From Bromus sterilis (Eukaryota; Streptophyta; Magnoliopsida; Poales; Poaceae): a stretch of 64,000 nucleotides of DNA. The first letter of the stretch is position 1. Each line of letters begins with the position of its first letter. This document shows, piece by piece, positions 12,760-22,550 of the stretch. The translations under genes and the position numbers were made by a program. Under the pieces are notes generated by a model. The model saw only the letters and a list, made by a program, of their open reading frames with translations. It was not told the origin of the DNA and made no database searches. The stretch covers positions 231,343,782-231,407,781 of the forward strand of contig OX465600.1 of the NCBI GenBank assembly GCA_950022295.1, given 5' to 3'.

Positions 12760-12769
12760 GAAATTGGCT

Positions 12770-14426
12770 TCATACGGTGAGGATAGTTCTCACTCCTCGT
12801 TGGTTACCCCAAGTGGAAGGTGAGATGTAGCGTAGCAGCAAATTTCCCCTATGTAGAGTATAGGGTTTGTCTCCCGTAGGACTCGCAAAAATACAAGAAG
12901 TTGGTAAAGTGAACAATGGCGTCGTTCACAACCGAGGTTGCTAACTTCACCTGGACCTGCACACAGATACAAATGACATTGCTCCCAACGAGTACAGATG
13001 AGTTGTCAATTCCTCCGGCCGTGCTGTTTACAAAGGATCAATGCAAGAGATAATGATAGTGGTAACTGAAAGTAAAGACTGAAAGTAAATTGAGGGTGTA
13101 AACAATAATATGAAGATGGACCGGGGTCCCGTGATTTTCACTAGTGATGTCTCTGTCCCAAAAGATGATAAAAGTGCTAGCGAGGTGAACAAATCACAGT
13201 TGGGCAATTGACAGGATTATGAAGGCACCGCAATGGTAACTATGTTGCAAAGAAAGGAAGGGCTCAAAAGCAATGGGCAGTACGCCAAGGTAAGTAGACC
13301 GAAATCCATCTCCATCTACTACGAATCATCCACCTTGAGATATCTATCCAGAACATCTCGCTGGTATTAAGTTGCGAATCCCACCCAAAGTGTAAATCCA
13401 AAGCAACAGACAACTGCATTAAAAGAACTTTGCGTAAAGTAAAAAATCCTTGCATCCGCGGATACAACCATCGTTGTTTTATCCCTGGTGGCAATAGCAC
13501 ATCCCCTAGTCTCATGTTTCTGTCACTCAAGCTAGACATCAAGGGGATGAACCCACAATCAAGCATAACGCTCCCTCTTGGAGTTGCAACAAAATACTTG
13601 GCCAAAGTAAAATACGGCAACGGAGAACATGCAAGAATTTACTCAAGAACAAAATATAAAAGAGAAGAACCAAATATATTACTCGTCACAATCTGAACAT
13701 AGTCTCATAATCCATCAGATCCCAACAAACTCAGCATAGCAACGACAGAAAATTACAAAGGTGCCTCGATCATGTGAGGCAGATCACGAGGTCTCGAAAG
13801 TGAAGGCACAAAGAGGGGAGAAGAACATCACATAGCTACTGGTCACGGACCCATGGTCCAAGGGGAACTACTCACTGTACATACGGGAGGTGTCCATGGC
13901 TATGGATAGTCTCCCGGAGGGGGTAGCTTCTCCCGGCAGGGTGCCGGAGCAGCTTCTCCAGGCAGCCTCGATCTTGAAACGGCGGCGGCGGCGGTATAGA
14001 GGCGAGATCGCAGAAAAGAGATCGATATTAGGGGTTTCCACCCCAAGGGCTAAATATAGGAGGAGAGGGCTTTCGAGGGGACCCACCAGTAGCCAGGAGG
14101 CCTCCTGGCGCGGCCTAGGGTGGGTCCGCGCTAGGGACCCTCCTGGTCTCCTGGTGGTGGCCCCCTCCGCTGCCTTGGTTATTCCGGAAGCTTCCGGGTC
14201 ACTGATTTTTTATCTGATTTTTCCGGATTTTTTGGAGCACTTTTAATGGCCGGAAAACCTGAAATACAAAAACAGCAGAAAACAGCAACTGGCAGCTGGG
14301 TGCACTGGTTTAAAAGATTAGTCCAAATATGCTCAAAAGTGTATGAAAGTTCAAGCAAAACATGGCAAAGTCACACAAAACATGCATGGAGCAAGCAGAA
14401 ATTATAGATACGTTTGGGACGTATCA
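12770..14426 (-). repeat. 5' LTR of element A
   Basis: 1657 bp partner of 8338-9997. The terminal TG at 12770 has become TC. The outer end reads GGGACGTATCA and is followed directly by GGTAG. Confidence 0.9.
14051..14058 (-). promoter_or_regulatory. Putative TATA box in the 5' LTR of element A
   Basis: Plus-strand TAAATATA, i.e. TATATTTA on the coding strand, about 375 bp from the LTR start. The same motif is at matching positions in C (17256-17263) and B (33185-33192), supporting it as the family promoter. Confidence 0.5.
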
Positions 14427-14431
14427 GGTAG
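14427..14431. repeat. Target-site duplication of element A (right)
   Basis: GGTAG, identical to 8333-8337. Confidence 0.88.
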
Positions 14432-15806
14432 TCTCTAAGTTCATGGGACCTTCTTGTCCTAAAGTTGAGGTATTAGCATCATCATTAATAGGTCCACTGG
14501 GACTAGGGATGTGTTGGGTGCTAAAAGTTTTGTGATCCTCAACTTGTATAGTGGCAATAGTAGTGTGTGTAGGAAGGCTCTTAATCCCAAGTTCCTCTTT
14601 TAGAGATGAAATCACTTGAGGTTTGGCTGCCATTTGATTTATCAAAGTAGCTGGGTGTGAGACATTTTGGAAACTTGGGTTTTCGTAGTGATGAGCCTAG
14701 TGTGGAGATTAGAAATCTCAATGTTCAGGCTGTAAAGTTGTCTTCCGATGTTTTTCAAAATAGAAGAATGCTCATCTATTTTTTTAGAGAAGGCCTTATT
14801 TTTTTCATATTGAGTATGCATGTAATTCTTCGTTGCCTTCTCTATTTCAATTTTTTTTTCATAACTAGGCATTCCTCTATCCCTAGGAGTGTGATCATAA
14901 GAGTTATTGTTACCATAGTTGTTGGATGGGAACGTTCTAGGATTGTTGCTACCTAAATTACTCCTATAAGCATTATTATTAAATTTCTTCCTAGAAATAA
15001 AATTAGCATCAACTTGCTCTCTTTCTTGAGCAGCCAAAGAATTTAAAGGAACATCATGAGGATCAATAGGAGCTTGCTTAGTAAGTAAAGACATGATCAT
15101 GTCAACCTTGAGGAGATCTCCTCAACAGAGTTTACCTTCCTACCTTTTGGAGCTCTTTCGGTGTGCCATTGAGAATAGTTTGTCATCATCTCGTCCAATA
15201 GCTTCGTGGCAGCACCAAGTGTAGTTGACATGAAGGTTCCTCCCGCAGCCGAGTCCAACAAATTCCACGAGGTAAAGTTCAATCCTGCATAGAAAGTCTG
15301 GATAACCATCCAAGTAGTCAAACCATGTGTAGGGAAATTCCTAACAAGAGATTTCATGCGTTCCCAAGCTTGGGCAACGTGTTCATTATCCAGTTATTTA
15401 AAATTCATAATGTTACTTCTCAACTGGATAATCTTAGCAGGTGGGTAGTACTTCCCAATAAAAGCATCCTTGCACTTGTCCCAAGAATCTATGCTATTCC
15501 TAGGCAAGGATTGAAGCCACACTTTAGCCTTCCTCTCAAGTAGAAAGGAAAAGGTTTAAGTTTAACAATATCACCATCTACTTCTTTGTACTTTTTCATA
15601 TCACAAAGCTCAAAAAAATTATTTAAGTGCAAAGCAGCATCATCTCCAGCACCGGATAATTGTTCTTTCATAACAAGATTTAACAAAGCAGGTTTGATTT
15701 CATATGAAGGTGCTGAAGTGGCATGTGGAGCAATTAGAGTGTTGATAAAGTCATCCTTGTTGTGACTAGTGAAGTCACAAAACTTGGTGTTTTCATTGGA
15801 ACCCAT
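14432..15806 (-). pseudogene. Element C gag, 5' part, frameshifted
   Basis: Minus-strand gag of the Athila-like element C, starting MGSNENTKFCDFTSH at 15806. Recognisable blocks in order are IAPHATSAPSYEIKPALLNLVMKEQ, DDAALHLNNFFELCDMKKYKEVDGD, then in a shifted frame DSWDKC...KIIQLRSNIMNFK, then MKSLVRNFPTHGLTTWMVIQTFYAGLNFTSWNLLDSAAGG and EEIS. A glycine- and asparagine-rich tail follows (15000-14850). Lesions: a frameshift near 15510-15540, a TAA at about 15392-15394 in front of LDNEHVAQAW (one C-to-T change from CAA), and shifts near 15100 and 14645 where the open frames change. The gene continued into the protease now at 8337-7655. Gag would build the particle; this copy cannot. Confidence 0.85.
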
Positions 15807-15952
15807 AGTAACAACAACAAGCAAGAACAAAGCAACTAATTTTTTTGGTTTTTTGTAAAAGACTCTAAATCAAAAACTAGAAAGTACACTATCAAGACTA
15901 AAAAGCAAAGGTAAAAGATAGTGTGCAACTCCCCTAAATTGAAGATTGGAGT

Positions 15953-15969
15953 CCCCGGCAACAGCGCCA
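15953..15969 (-). promoter_or_regulatory. Primer-binding site of element C (tRNA-Asp type, one mismatch)
   Basis: Minus strand TGGCGCTGTTGCCGGGG, the same tRNA-Asp complement as in A and B with one substitution at 15963. Confidence 0.85.
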
Positions 15970-15979
15970 AAAATTGCTT

Positions 15980-17633
15980 TGAGGGCTTCTCTCCCTTTGT
16001 TGGTTACCCCAAGTGGAAGGTTGAGATGTAGAGTAGCGGAAAATTTCCACTGGCAAAGATACCAAGGTTTGAGTCGACCAGTTGGACTCCAAGTTCTTCA
16101 TGTAGCTGGCAAGGAAACAATGATGTCGTTTACAACTAAGGTTGCTTACTTGACCTAGACTTGCACACAACAACAAATAACTTTGCTCCCAACCAGTTCA
16201 GAGATGTTGTCAATCTCTCCGGTCTTGTCGTTTACAAAATATCAAACACACTGTGGAAATAAGAATTGTGATTAGAGCGAAAACGAAATAAAAGCAGTAA
16301 AGAGTTGAGGTGTAAACAGTGGTGGAAATATGGACCGGGGTCCCGTGATGTTCACTAGTGATGTCTCTCTCCCAAAATACGATAAAATAGCTAAGTTGGG
16401 TGAAAAAATTACAGCTGGGCAATTGATATAATTATAAATGCACCGCAATGCTAATTATGCTGCAAATAAAGTTAGAGGATCAAAAGTATGGGCAATACGC
16501 CAAGACAAGTAGACCGAGATCCAACTAAATCTACTCACTAATCATACACCTTGAGATATCTATCCAGAACATCTCGCTGTTATTAAGTTGCGAGCCCCAC
16601 CCAAAGTGTAAACCCAAAGCAACAGACAACTGCATTAACAAACTTTGTGTAAGGTAAACAATCCTTGCAACCGCGGTTACAAGCACCATTGTTTTCTCCC
16701 TGGTGGCAACATCACATCCCCTAGTCTCGTGTTTTAGTCACTCAAGCTAGACATCAGGGGCATGAATCTACAATCAAGCATAAACGCTCCCTCTTGGAGT
16801 TATTATCTACAACTTGGCCAAAGCAATAACTAGCAATGGAGAACATGCAATAATTACTCAAGAAGAAACTATAAAAGGGGAACCAAATATATAACTCATC
16901 AGAATCTGAACATAATCTCATAATCCATCGTATCCCAGCACTCACCATAGCAACAGCAGGTACAAAGATGCCTTGATCATGTAGGGCATCTCACAAGGGC
17001 TAAGAATTGAAGCACAAGATTGGATAGAAGACATCAGATAGCTACTGGTCATGACCCATGGTCCAAGGGGGACTACTCATAGCACACCCGAGAAGCGCTC
17101 ATGGTGGTGGATAAGCTCCTGGAGGTCAATCCTCCCTCTGGCAGGGTACCGGTAAGAGGTCTTCTGGTGCTCCCGATCTTGGAAGCGAAGCGGCGGAGGA
17201 ACAGAGGTGAAAATCGTGATGCGGGGTTCCTCTCGGGTGTTTTTAGGTCGAGTGGTAAATATAGGCCAAAGGGGGGCACCATGGGGTGGACCCTTCCCCC
17301 AGGCGCCCTGGTGGCGCGGCCAGGAGAGGGGTCGCCCCAGGTGGCCGCATGGGTGGGCCCTGGCTCCCCTCTACCCCCCTCCGGAACTTCGTGAAGCTTT
17401 TGTCGCGCTGATTTTTCTATATTTTTTGTTGGAATTTTTGGAGCTCTGTAAATATGAGTAAAAACTTGCAATTCACAGACATCAGCAAACAGAAACTGGC
17501 ACTGGGTGCACTGAGTTAGTAGGTTAGTCCAAATATGTGTAAAAAAGGTATGAAAGTGTAGCAAAACACATAGCAATGTCACCTAAAAGAGCATGGAACA
17601 AGCACGAATTATAGATACATTTCGGACGTATCA
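15980..17633 (-). repeat. 5' LTR of element C
   Basis: 1654 bp partner of 3081-4726, from TGAGGGCTTCTC to GGACGTATCA. TAAATATA at 17256-17263 gives a minus-strand TATA-like motif. The GCGTC duplication follows directly. Confidence 0.88.
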
Positions 17634-17638
17634 GCGTC
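17634..17638. repeat. Target-site duplication of element C (right)
   Basis: GCGTC, identical to 3076-3080. Confidence 0.85.
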
Positions 17639-18912
17639 CCTCGACACGAACTTGGATTCGACTGGTGTCAAGCAAGGTCCAGGCCGCTGCATGGCTTACA
17701 AGATCAATGCCGCCAGTTTAAGTACTGAATACGACCCTAACACGTCCGTTAGTGGTTAACTTTCAATCATGCACCACGCATGGGACCGTCAGGAGTGAAG
17801 ACGCGCTGTGGAAAGTCTCGGCACGGCCGACTGATCAGCGAGGTCTTACCTACGCACAAGTCTGTGCGACATTTGGGTGCAGTGTATCGCAGCCCAAGCA
17901 GTGTTTTGTAGGGGTGTGTGCCAAAGTAGAATGCACCCACTCGGAAAACGATCGAGTGGACTAGTAGAGTGATCACTCGTAGAGCGTCCGAGTGCTCAGG
18001 CGAGGAATAATCATAAGATGCACCCACTCTAAATACCATCGAGTGGGCTCATAGTATGGGCACCCGCAAAGCGTCCGAGTGCTCGGGCGGGGAGTCCGTT
18101 TGCTCGTCTTTCGTATTTTGAATTTTCGTGCGAGTAGCCACCCGAGCACCTTGTCGTCTGACAGAGTGAGCACTCGAGCCCTTTATAGCATGGGTGATTA
18201 GTCACTCTAGCCTTGTAGATGTATCGTTCTTGTCGGAGGGTAGTAGCCACTCGCACCCTCGGAGTTTGATCCATGTTGCATGTGCTACGTTAGCGGTGGT
18301 AGGGTGCTTCTGATGGGAGTAAAATTTTGACGTAATCAAAATTATAAACAAAGGAAAAAAATTAAGAACGATGAAAGGCATATTTTCCTTGCCAGGGCAT
18401 CTGCGCGGGCATCGAATCGTCCCATCTGTGTGACTAGGATGTGAGAGGTCGTAATTATGCTTTCTGATGACGTGTTGAAGATTATGGTGGAAGGTTGCGA
18501 ACCGTCGCATCCTCTGGCAGTTGTAATTACGCCTTGGGTAGCGTGTTTTGGGTGCTCCCCGTACCTCACGCTGCCGATGAGGGAGTGGTGGTTATTCATG
18601 GAGCGTGGTTGCTGTTGCTGCTGCAGTCGAGGGCGTCTACGGCTGCGATTTCATCCTTCATGTTCTTAGCCGCATTGCTAGTCAGATTCGTCTTCCGTTT
18701 TCTTTTGCTTCCGTTGTATTTGAGCTCGGGTTGAGTGGTCTTTGTCTTCGGCTTCAAGGCTTCTCCCAATCACCCTTGTGGGTAGAGCTCTAGATTGAGA
18801 GCTTCTTCTTGGTTTTCTCGGAGGCCGGTTGGAAGGCATTTGCCCGTCAATGAATCTGCGCGAGGGTGAAAGTATCTGCTGTCGTTTTGATGGTGAAGAA
18901 ACTCTCAACGTC
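17639..18912 (-). mobile_element. LTR fragment, right part (U3 side), interrupted by CACTA
   Basis: Continuation of the LTR-like DNA broken at 3080. It contains repeated GAGTGGGC/GCACTCG words, an 80-90 bp tandem duplication, and the minus-strand phrases GGCGTAATTAC and GCGACGGTTCGCAACC, which I associate with the U3 region of Triticeae gypsy LTRs. No coding frame is supported. At 18913 the CACTA transposon begins, so the LTR start (on the minus strand) would lie beyond the CACTA element, outside the window. Confidence 0.5.
17931..18092. repeat. Imperfect tandem duplication in the LTR, two units of about 80 bp
   Basis: Both units run from ATGCACCCACTC through ATCGAGTGG to GCGTCCGAGTGCTC, separated by AATAATCATAAG. 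The second unit differs at scattered bases, so the duplication is old. Confidence 0.75.
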
Positions 18913-18944
18913 CACTACTAGAGAAAAGGCTATACATGAAATCT

Positions 18945-19300
18945 CTATTAGTGGTGCATATTTTAAGTAATGCGCCACAATTTGTAAGGGGTGGTGCATT
19001 GGTTCAAAATGCACCACTCCTAAGGGTTTAGGGGTGGCGCATTATTTTCCAATGCGCCACCCCTAAGAGTGGGCCAGCCTGGATCATCTTACACGTGGGG
19101 TGGCGCATTCTCCAGAAAATATCTTAGGGGTGGCACATTTTCTAGAATGTGCCACTATTAACACCTTAGGGGTGGCGCATTCTGGAAATGCGCCACCCCT
19201 ATGGTATTAATAGTGGCGCATTTTGAATGTGCGCCACCTCTAAGGAGTTGATGGCGGATCATTTTGGAAGTGCGGCACGCCTGTATTGCAAAATGCGCCA
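18945..19300. repeat. CACTA subterminal repeat array (left)
   Basis: At least eight copies of a GTGGCGCATT/AATGCGCCAC word in both orientations, some facing each other as hairpins; the clearest is 19168-19200 with arms AGGGGTGGCGCAT and ATGCGCCACCCCT. In CACTA elements such arrays bind the element's own DNA-binding protein. Confidence 0.85.
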
Positions 19301-19911
19301 TTAATTTTCTGGATCTGCCCTTATCTACTCCACCCCACCTACCACCTCTCAATCACTCCACACACTTCTCAAACTAGATCTACACTTCTCACCCTAGATC
19401 CACTCGGTTTTCTCCTCCTCCCCACCTCATTTCTTCCATTTATCCATCCATACTTGGCTTTAAATCTACTTTGTTTCATATTAAAGTAAGTGGACCTCCT
19501 ACCCAACTCTTTTCTTCCATTTATCACCCATACTTGCCTTTATTAGCTAGATCTACTTGTTTTCTTGTCCTCCTTTTGTATAAAGCTTGTGGTTTGATTT
19601 ATATGTGTATGGGAAGCTTGTGGAATGATGTCGTATATGTGAAGCTTGTGGTTTGATGTATATGTGAAGCTTGTGGTTTGATGTATATGTGAAGCTTGTT
19701 GTGGTTTGATGTATATGTGAATCTTGTGTTGTATTGATGACGTGAAATGAGTTGTCAATGTTTTGCTGAAATGTTGATTCATTTCCGTTTCGGAAAATTT
19801 ATGGCGCACTCTCCGCATTCTCCCATGCATTATAGGGAAGGTCATGCCGAATTTTTCCGGCGACAACCGTGATATATAATTGTGTTTCTCTCTCTATGCC
19901 CGCAGGCGATC

Positions 19912-21087
19912 ATGGTCCGCAAGATTCTAAGAGATATCACCATGGCTAGGTGGATGCAATGTGTGACAAACGACATGCTACGGAATAATATGACGGATAT
20001 AAGATGTCCGTGTCGGAGATGCAAACTGGAGTGCGTGACCGAGCCTGATTCCGGAGTATTGAAAATCCACCGGAAGAGTAATGGTTTGATGGATGGCTAC
20101 ACACGGTGGATAAGTGATAAAGCTGGTGAGGAGGAGGACATCAATGGTGGGGCGCCAGGAAATGAGGAAGGGAAACAAGACAACAACGGTGGGCAAGAAG
20201 AAGAAAAGCATCCCGTACATGATCATGAAGAAGATGCCGGAGCAGGTCATGTAGATCAAGATGCCGGATATGAAGATCAAGATGCCAGACATGAGGATTC
20301 AAGCTAGGTGCGGGACCCTCATGTTCAAGCACTGCTTGTCAAGGAGGTGTTTGACGCCAGAGGTGCAGCTAGAGAGAAAGCCAAGCTGGAAAAACTCGAG
20401 AAATACGCGGTTACGATGTTGTATGAAGGATGCAACGACGGGGATACCCTCTTGAATGTAACACTTGGGGATATGGAGATAAGGCAAAATACAAGTGGAT
20501 CGACGAAAGCTTCGATGATAACATGACATTCTGGCACGATCGTCTTCTGAAGGGCAACACGTGCCCAACTAGTATCACTGTGGCCAAGAAAGTCATGTGC
20601 CCTCTTGATCAGCGGCACGTTAAATACCACGTCTTCTTAAATGATTGCATGATCTATTGGTGTGAGGACGCAAAGAAAACCAAATGTTTGGTGTATGGTG
20701 TTAGTCGATACAAGAGAGGGAAGAAAGTTCCTAGAAAAGTGGTATGGTATTTTCTGATCACTCCTCGTCTGCAGAGGTATTTCGTAGATCCCGAGGAAGC
20801 AAAGATCATGATCTGGCATGCAGATAGAAAGAAGCTAAAAGAGGATGACCCAAACCCGGATCCGGAAAAGGAGGACATGCCGAGCCACCCTTTAGATGGT
20901 AGCCAATGGAATGCATTGGACCTCGAATACGCAGATTGCGGGAAAGAACCAAGGAACCTCAGGATTGGTGTGAGCGCTGATGGAGTCAATCCATTTGGCA
21001 GCCAGAGCAGCACACACAGTACATGAAGAAAAAATTACATAACAATATGTATGCTAGTTCAAGCGCCAAAACAACTAGGTACGGACT
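19912..21087 (+). pseudogene. CACTA transposase (TNPD-like), N-terminal part
   Basis: The open frame starting MVRKILRDITMARWMQC contains a transposase-associated zinc-finger-like domain (CPCRRC, then IHRKSNGLMDGYTRW) followed by an acidic linker with DQDAGYEDQDARHED repeats and a stop at about 20305. Coding continues as LVKEVFDARGAAREKAKLEKLEKYAV, shifts frame near 20470, and proceeds as KWIDESFDDNMTFWHDRLLKGNTCPTSITVAKKVMCPLD…HVKYHVFLNDCMIYW and YKRGKKVPRKVVWYFLITPRLQRYFVDPEEAK, up to GVSADGVNPFGSQSSTHST. A stop follows, and comparison with the usual family sequence suggests about 16 residues are deleted there. At 21087 the solo LTR interrupts it. The intact protein would cut and transfer transposon ends in the nucleus; this copy is dead. 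Confidence 0.85.
21083..21087. repeat. Imperfect target-site duplication of solo LTR (left)
   Basis: GGACT here against GGACC at 22546-22550. One of five bases differs, most simply a later mutation. Confidence 0.55.
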
Positions 21088-22545
21088 TGATACGTCCCAA
21101 ACGTATCTATAATTTCGGCTTGCTCCATGCATGTTTTTTCTGATATTGCTATGATCTAGATACACTTTGATAAGATTTTGATCATATTTGGACTAACTTA
21201 TTAACTCAGTGCACCCCAGTGCCAGTTCCTGTTTTTTTGCTGTTTTTCTATTTCAGGTTTCCCCCATATTAAAAGTGCTCCAAAAATTCGGGAAAAATCA
21301 GATAAAAAATCAGCGTTTCGGAAGCTTCCGGAATCACCGAAGAAGGGCTAGAGGGGCCCCACCTGGTGCCTAGGCGGCCACCCCGCGCGGCCTAGGGCTT
21401 GGCCGCGCCGAGTGACCTCGTGGGCGACTGGGACCTCCCCTGGTGCCCCCCTTGGCTCTTATTTATACACACATCGCAAAAACCCTGATTCCAGACCCCT
21501 TTTCGCTAGAAGCAATTCCGATCTCCGCTTCCATCGCCGACAAGCTTCGGGGGACCAGAATTCCTGTGCCGGCACCCTGGCGGGAGGGGGAAGTGCCCCC
21601 GGATTCATCTCCATCAACGTTTCTTCCTCCCTCCATGATGCGGGAGTAGTCCCTCCTCGGGGCTGAGGTTTCTACCAGTAGCTATGTTGTCAATTCTCTC
21701 TCCCATGATGTGATCTTCATTGTGATCATAGGCTATGTTAATCTAGGTTGATCCCATGATATTTCCCCTTCCTCTATGTATTGGATTGATGTACTCACTT
21801 GATCTTATCTAGTATAATCCCCGAGACCATGGTGACAGCGGTCTATTGGACATTGGTTAGAAGAATATTTTAATTAGTGATTTCCTCTTTTGTGTGTCCA
21901 TTGAAGACTGAGAGTCTCTTGGAGCTTGTCCTTGACTATCCTTGAGATATGTTGTGGTGATTTTGATACTCTCTTTGGATGACCGCGGTGACATTGGGAA
22001 ATCCATAAATTGAGAACTATGAACTTTGAGGTGTGCTTTTGTATCCCTACATAATTCTCGTCCTCTCTTGACCACAAAGGAATGACCTCCGAGTGCGTCT
22101 CCATTGCATGTTTTATGGGAAATATCATGCGATTAGACTATGTTAATGTTGTTGGGAGTTTCCACTAGTGAAAGTATGAAGCCTAGGCCTTGTTTCCACC
22201 ATTGTTACACCGTTTGTGCTCACTTTTGTCACATGTTTTCTTTCTGCACTTTTTATTACTGATTTATATTACCTTGCTTTGCCACAGCTATCACCCATAT
22301 TTTACCATCTCTCGCCGAACTAGTGCACCTATACAACTCCTAGTTGTATTAGGTGTGTTGGGGACACAAGAGACTTCTTGTATCTTAATTGCAGGGTTAC
22401 TTGAGAGAGACCATCTTAAACCTCTACTTCCCTGAGTTCGATAAAGCTTAGGTCATCCACGTGAGGGAAATTGCTGCTGTCCTACAAACCTTTGCGCTTG
22501 GAGGCCCAATATAGTCTACAAGAATAGAAGCGTGCGTAGACATCA
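21088..22545 (+). mobile_element. Solo LTR inside the CACTA transposase
   Basis: 1458 bp in plus orientation, from TGATACGTCCCAAACG to GCGTAGACATCA, with no internal retrotransposon sequence and near-identical 5-bp flanks. The first 60 bp match the LTR start of elements A, B and C, but the 3' half (GAGTTCGATAAAGC, TTGGAGGCCCAA, CTACAAGAATAGAAGC) is quite different, so it is a separate family sharing the U3 start. A TATTTATA motif near 21469-21476 may be its TATA box. The 3' end resembles my recollection of the wheat Fatima family; that name is a guess. It presumably arose by LTR-LTR recombination. Confidence 0.8.
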
Positions 22546-22550
22546 GGACC
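22546..22550. repeat. Imperfect target-site duplication of solo LTR (right)
   Basis: GGACC, matching GGACT at 21083-21087 in four of five positions. The transposase coding sequence resumes here with LNLYLQLLKEELETLWKV. Confidence 0.55.

Larger units (their letters stand above)
8338..14426 (-). mobile_element. Element A: gag-only Athila-like LTR retrotransposon nested in C
   Basis: Complete minus-strand element of 6089 bp with 3' LTR 8338-9997, 5' LTR 12770-14426, primer-binding site 12743-12759, polypurine tract at 9998-10010, and a perfect GGTAG duplication. The internal region is only 2772 bp and its only coding sequence is a short gag (11784-12600). Protease, RT, RNase H and integrase are all absent. 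Compared with its sister element B it also lacks about 1 kb of non-coding internal DNA, with the break near 11346. It splits the gag-protease gene of C, so it is younger than C. The two LTRs differ at roughly a dozen sites in their first 160 bp, so the insertion is not recent. Confidence 0.9.
3081..17633 (-). mobile_element. Element C: Athila-like non-autonomous LTR retrotransposon, interrupted by A
   Basis: Complete minus-strand element. The 3' LTR is 3081-4726 and the 5' LTR 15980-17633, with primer-binding site at 15953-15969, polypurine tract just right of 4726, and flanking duplication GCGTC on both sides. Removing element A and one copy of its duplication leaves about 8.46 kb. The internal region encodes gag and an aspartic protease, and the frame ends after the protease. 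The roughly 2.9 kb between protease and 3' LTR contains no reverse transcriptase, RNase H or integrase. Autonomous Athila elements carry pol there, so C most likely relied on another element's proteins. The tRNA-Asp type primer site supports the Athila assignment. Triticeae families such as Sabrina or WHAM are candidates to test; I do not assert a name. Confidence 0.88.

Noticed and set aside
15953..15969. Sequences resembling tRNA 3' ends (also 12743-12759, 31933-31949, 44900-44911, 50024-50035)
   Set aside because: They are retrotransposon primer-binding sites next to LTRs; no cloverleaf-forming tRNA body is attached.
18337..18908. Several 60-100 codon frames near 18202-18908 that might be a small host gene
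   Set aside because: No domain or splice structure, and the DNA has LTR U3-like phrases on the minus strand.
22190..22435. 81-codon frame with a hydrophobic start in the solo LTR
   Set aside because: Lies wholly within a solo LTR and has no conserved match that I recognise.
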